Source: Clostridium bowmanii (GTDB lineage: Bacteria > Bacillota > Clostridia > Clostridiales > Clostridiaceae). From it: DNA of 64,000 nt. Positions 62,229 to 64,000 of the stretch are shown piece by piece (within the stretch, counting starts at the first letter, position 1; every line of letters begins with the position of its first letter). The stretch is from the NCBI RefSeq assembly GCF_018861315.1, contig NZ_JAHLDL010000008.1:62001-126000 (forward strand), in the 5' to 3' direction. The position numbers and the translations under genes are program-made. A model generated the notes under the pieces. The model ran no database searches. It was not told where the DNA came from and worked only from the letters and a program-made list of their open reading frames with translations.

Positions 62229-64000
62229 ATGAAGGCATTAGAAGTTAAAAAAGATATATATTGGGTTGGTGCATTAGACCCAGAACTTAGAATTTTTGAT
62301 ATAATTATGTATACCCCTTATGGGTCTACTTATAACTCTTATGTAGTTCGCGGTAGTGAAAAAACTGCAGTCTTTGAAACAGTAAAAGAAAAGTTTTTTT
62401 CTCAGTATCTTGAAAGATTAGAGTCTTTAGACATTGACATAAAAAATATTGATTATATAGTAGTGAATCATACTGAGCCAGATCATGCAGGATCAGTTGG
62501 TCAACTTTTAAAAATTGCAAAAAATGCAAAAGTAGTAGGTTCAGCTGCAGCCATTAAATTCCTTAAAGGAATTATAAATAGAGATTTTGAATACATAATT
62601 GTAGGCGATGGAGATAGTATAAATCTTGGAAATAAAACACTTTCCTTTATTTCCGCACCCTTCCTACATTGGCCAGATTCAATGTACACATACGTTGTGG
62701 AAGATAAGCTTCTTATCACTTGTGATTCTTTTGGCAGTCACTACTGCAATGATAAAATGTATAATGATTTAAACCAAAGCCAAGAAAATTATCTAGAAGC
62801 CCTAAAATACTACTTTGATTGTATAATGGGGCCCTTTAAACCTTATGTTTTAAAAGCTATAGATAAAATAAAGGACCTTCCAATAGATACAATATGCCCA
62901 GGTCATGGACCCATTTTAAGGGATGACCCTTGGAATATAGTAAATAAATACAAAGAGTGGAGCCTTCCTGAAAAAGCATACGCTGAGCCAATAGTTACCT
63001 TATGCTATGTATCAGCTTATGGCTATACCGAAGCCGTGGCGAATAAAATAGAAGAAGGCATAAATAGCTATTGTAATTTTAAAGTTAACAAATATGATGT
63101 TATCCATAGTGAAATGAGTGATATTTTAACTAGCATAGGAAAATCTGAGGGTATAATTTTTGGTTCTCCTACTATAAATGGAGATGCACTAGAACCAATA
63201 TGGGACATTTTAACCAAACTAAATCCTATAGTTCATGGTGGAAAAGTAGCCTCTGCCTTTGGTTCTTATGGTTGGAGCGGAGAAGCCGTTCCAAATATAG
63301 TTGATAGATTAAAACAAATTAAACTAGATCTATACCCATCATATAAATTTAATTTTAAACCTACAGATAAGGATTTAAACTTCGCCTTTAAGTTTGGAGA
63401 AAGTTTTGCAGAAAAAATAGCTGAGAAAATTAAAATAAATAGCTGTCCTGTAAAACCTTCTACACAAAAAAGATGGAAATGTTTAATTTGCGGAGAAGAA
63501 TTTGATGGACCAAAACCACCTGAAATATGTCCTGCTTGTGGTGCTAGTGCTGACCAATTTGTTCAAGTATCACAAGATGTAGTAACCTTTAGTTCTGATA
63601 AAGTAGAGAAATTTTTAATCATTGGTAACGGCGCTGCTGGATATTATGCAGCTGATACTATAAGAAAGAGGAATAAGCAATGCGAAATAGAAATGATTTC
63701 AAATGAACCACACTTAACCTATTACAGACCTTCTATTTCTGATGGTATAAGTGAAGCCCTAACAGATGATAGTTTCTACCTATCTCCAAAAGAGTGGTAC
63801 ACGGCTAATAACATAACCCTTACTTTAGGTGTTCAAGTTGAGGTTCTAAAACCAGAAGAAAATAAAGTATTACTTAAAGATGGTACAGCTATAAATTACG
63901 ACAAGCTAATTTTAGCAAATGGAAGTGAAAACTTTAAGATTTCTCTAGAGGGAGTAGACAAACCTGGAGTATTCACTTTAAGAAATCTAAAAGATTTGGA
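62229..64000 (+). CDS. Flavodiiron protein fused to a short-spaced rubredoxin and an NAD(P)H:rubredoxin oxidoreductase (class F type), cut by the window edge
   Basis: Oxygen- or nitric-oxide-reducing protein of anaerobes, 590 residues visible. Order: a metallo-beta-lactamase diiron domain (1-250) with the ligands H81, E83, D85, H147, D166 and H226 intact; a flavodoxin domain with FMN loop VSAYGYTEAVANKI (about 258-400); a rubredoxin with C418, C421, C434, C437, only 12 residues between the cysteine pairs (short-spaced form); and an FAD/NAD reductase from about 457 (FLIIGNGAAGYYAADTI). This is the class F arrangement reported for some Firmicutes, in which all electron-transfer partners are on one chain. 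The start at 62229 follows AAAGGAG. It has its own promoter and a palindromic operator. The C-terminus is beyond the window. Confidence 0.93.
   Translation, partial: MKALEVKKDIYWVGALDPELRIFDIIMYTPYGSTYNSYVVRGSEKTAVFETVKEKFFSQYLERLESLDIDIKNIDYIVVNHTEPDHAGSVGQLLKIAKNAKVVGSAAAIKFLKGIINRDFEYIIVGDGDSINLGNKTLSFISAPFLHWPDSMYTYVVEDKLLITCDSFGSHYCNDKMYNDLNQSQENYLEALKYYFDCIMGPFKPYVLKAIDKIKDLPIDTICPGHGPILRDDPWNIVNKYKEWSLPEKAYAEPIVTLCYVSAYGYTEAVANKIEEGINSYCNFKVNKYDVIHSEMSDILTSIGKSEGIIFGSPTINGDALEPIWDILTKLNPIVHGGKVASAFGSYGWSGEAVPNIVDRLKQIKLDLYPSYKFNFKPTDKDLNFAFKFGESFAEKIAEKIKINSCPVKPSTQKRWKCLICGEEFDGPKPPEICPACGASADQFVQVSQDVVTFSSDKVEKFLIIGNGAAGYYAADTIRKRNKQCEIEMISNEPHLTYYRPSISDGISEALTDDSFYLSPKEWYTANNITLTLGVQVEVLKPEENKVLLKDGTAINYDKLILANGSENFKISLEGVDKPGVFTLRNLKDL

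Noticed and set aside
1-64000. tRNA and rRNA genes
   Set aside because: No cloverleaf or conserved rRNA stretch was recognised on either strand; a tool search would be needed to exclude a tRNA fully.

Overview
This is a low-GC window from an anaerobic, spore-forming Firmicute, most likely Clostridium in the strict sense. The grounds are the AT-rich sequence, strong AGGAGG-type ribosome sites, the dnaE-pfkA-pyk, rapZ-yvcK-whiA and acpS-lipoprotein-alr-mazEF gene orders, a GerS/YdcC-like lipoprotein and an oxygen-reducing flavodiiron fusion. Almost every gene is on the minus strand. Only a truncated DUF421 gene, a small esterase and the flavodiiron gene at the right edge are on the plus strand. 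I saw no rRNA, tRNA, CRISPR array or intact transposase.

Layout. Positions 1-1300: the start of a repeat protein, a palindromic element and a probable structured ncRNA with its own promoter and terminator. 1310-4729: a cysteine desulfidase gene (cdsB-like) and its sigma-54 activator (cdsR-like), with a readable -24/-12 promoter and palindromic candidate activator sites between them. 4966-15098: a broken DUF421 gene, a HelD-type helicase, a dipeptide epimerase, PepV, signal peptidase I, a glycosyltransferase-like protein, an RlmD-type methyltransferase and a DUF1540 protein. 15514-28666: pyk, pfkA, dnaE, a Dabb protein, an HTH-DRTGG-CBS-thioesterase regulator, whiA, yvcK and rapZ. 29020-40451: murB, uvrC, a PBP/FtsW/FHA wall cluster and the uvrBA operon with a LexA box. 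40790-45679: an esterase with a poly-A frameshift at its start, three small membrane or exported proteins and a PDZ membrane protein. 45861-54651: ctpA, ftsX, ftsE, a split transketolase, mazEF, alr, a GerS-like lipoprotein and acpS. 55063-62010: small unknowns, a MoxR/DUF58/DUF4129 membrane module, a small-multidrug-export family protein and DegV. 62229 to the end: a flavodiiron-rubredoxin-NAD(P)H reductase fusion.

The standout feature is a 1263-nt group I intron (20002-21264) that splits dnaE, the replicative DNA polymerase gene. All four conserved core elements (P, Q, R, S) are readable, the intron carries a LAGLIDADG homing endonuclease gene, and removing it restores an uninterrupted 1202-residue DnaE. 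The insertion point lies 4 nt from where the split DnaE intein of cyanobacteria sits, so two unrelated self-splicing elements use nearly the same conserved target.

The second theme is short palindromic repeats between genes. One family of large imperfect palindromes has three copies, one of which carries an inserted copy of a second repeat; that second repeat also occurs in tandem in the pfkA leader and contributes to the 5' side of its ribosome-site context. A second palindrome family has two copies, one abutting the broken DUF421 gene. A 21-bp repeat occurs three times in tandem before the PDZ gene and once before ftsW. Most lie just past a stop codon and probably also end transcription.
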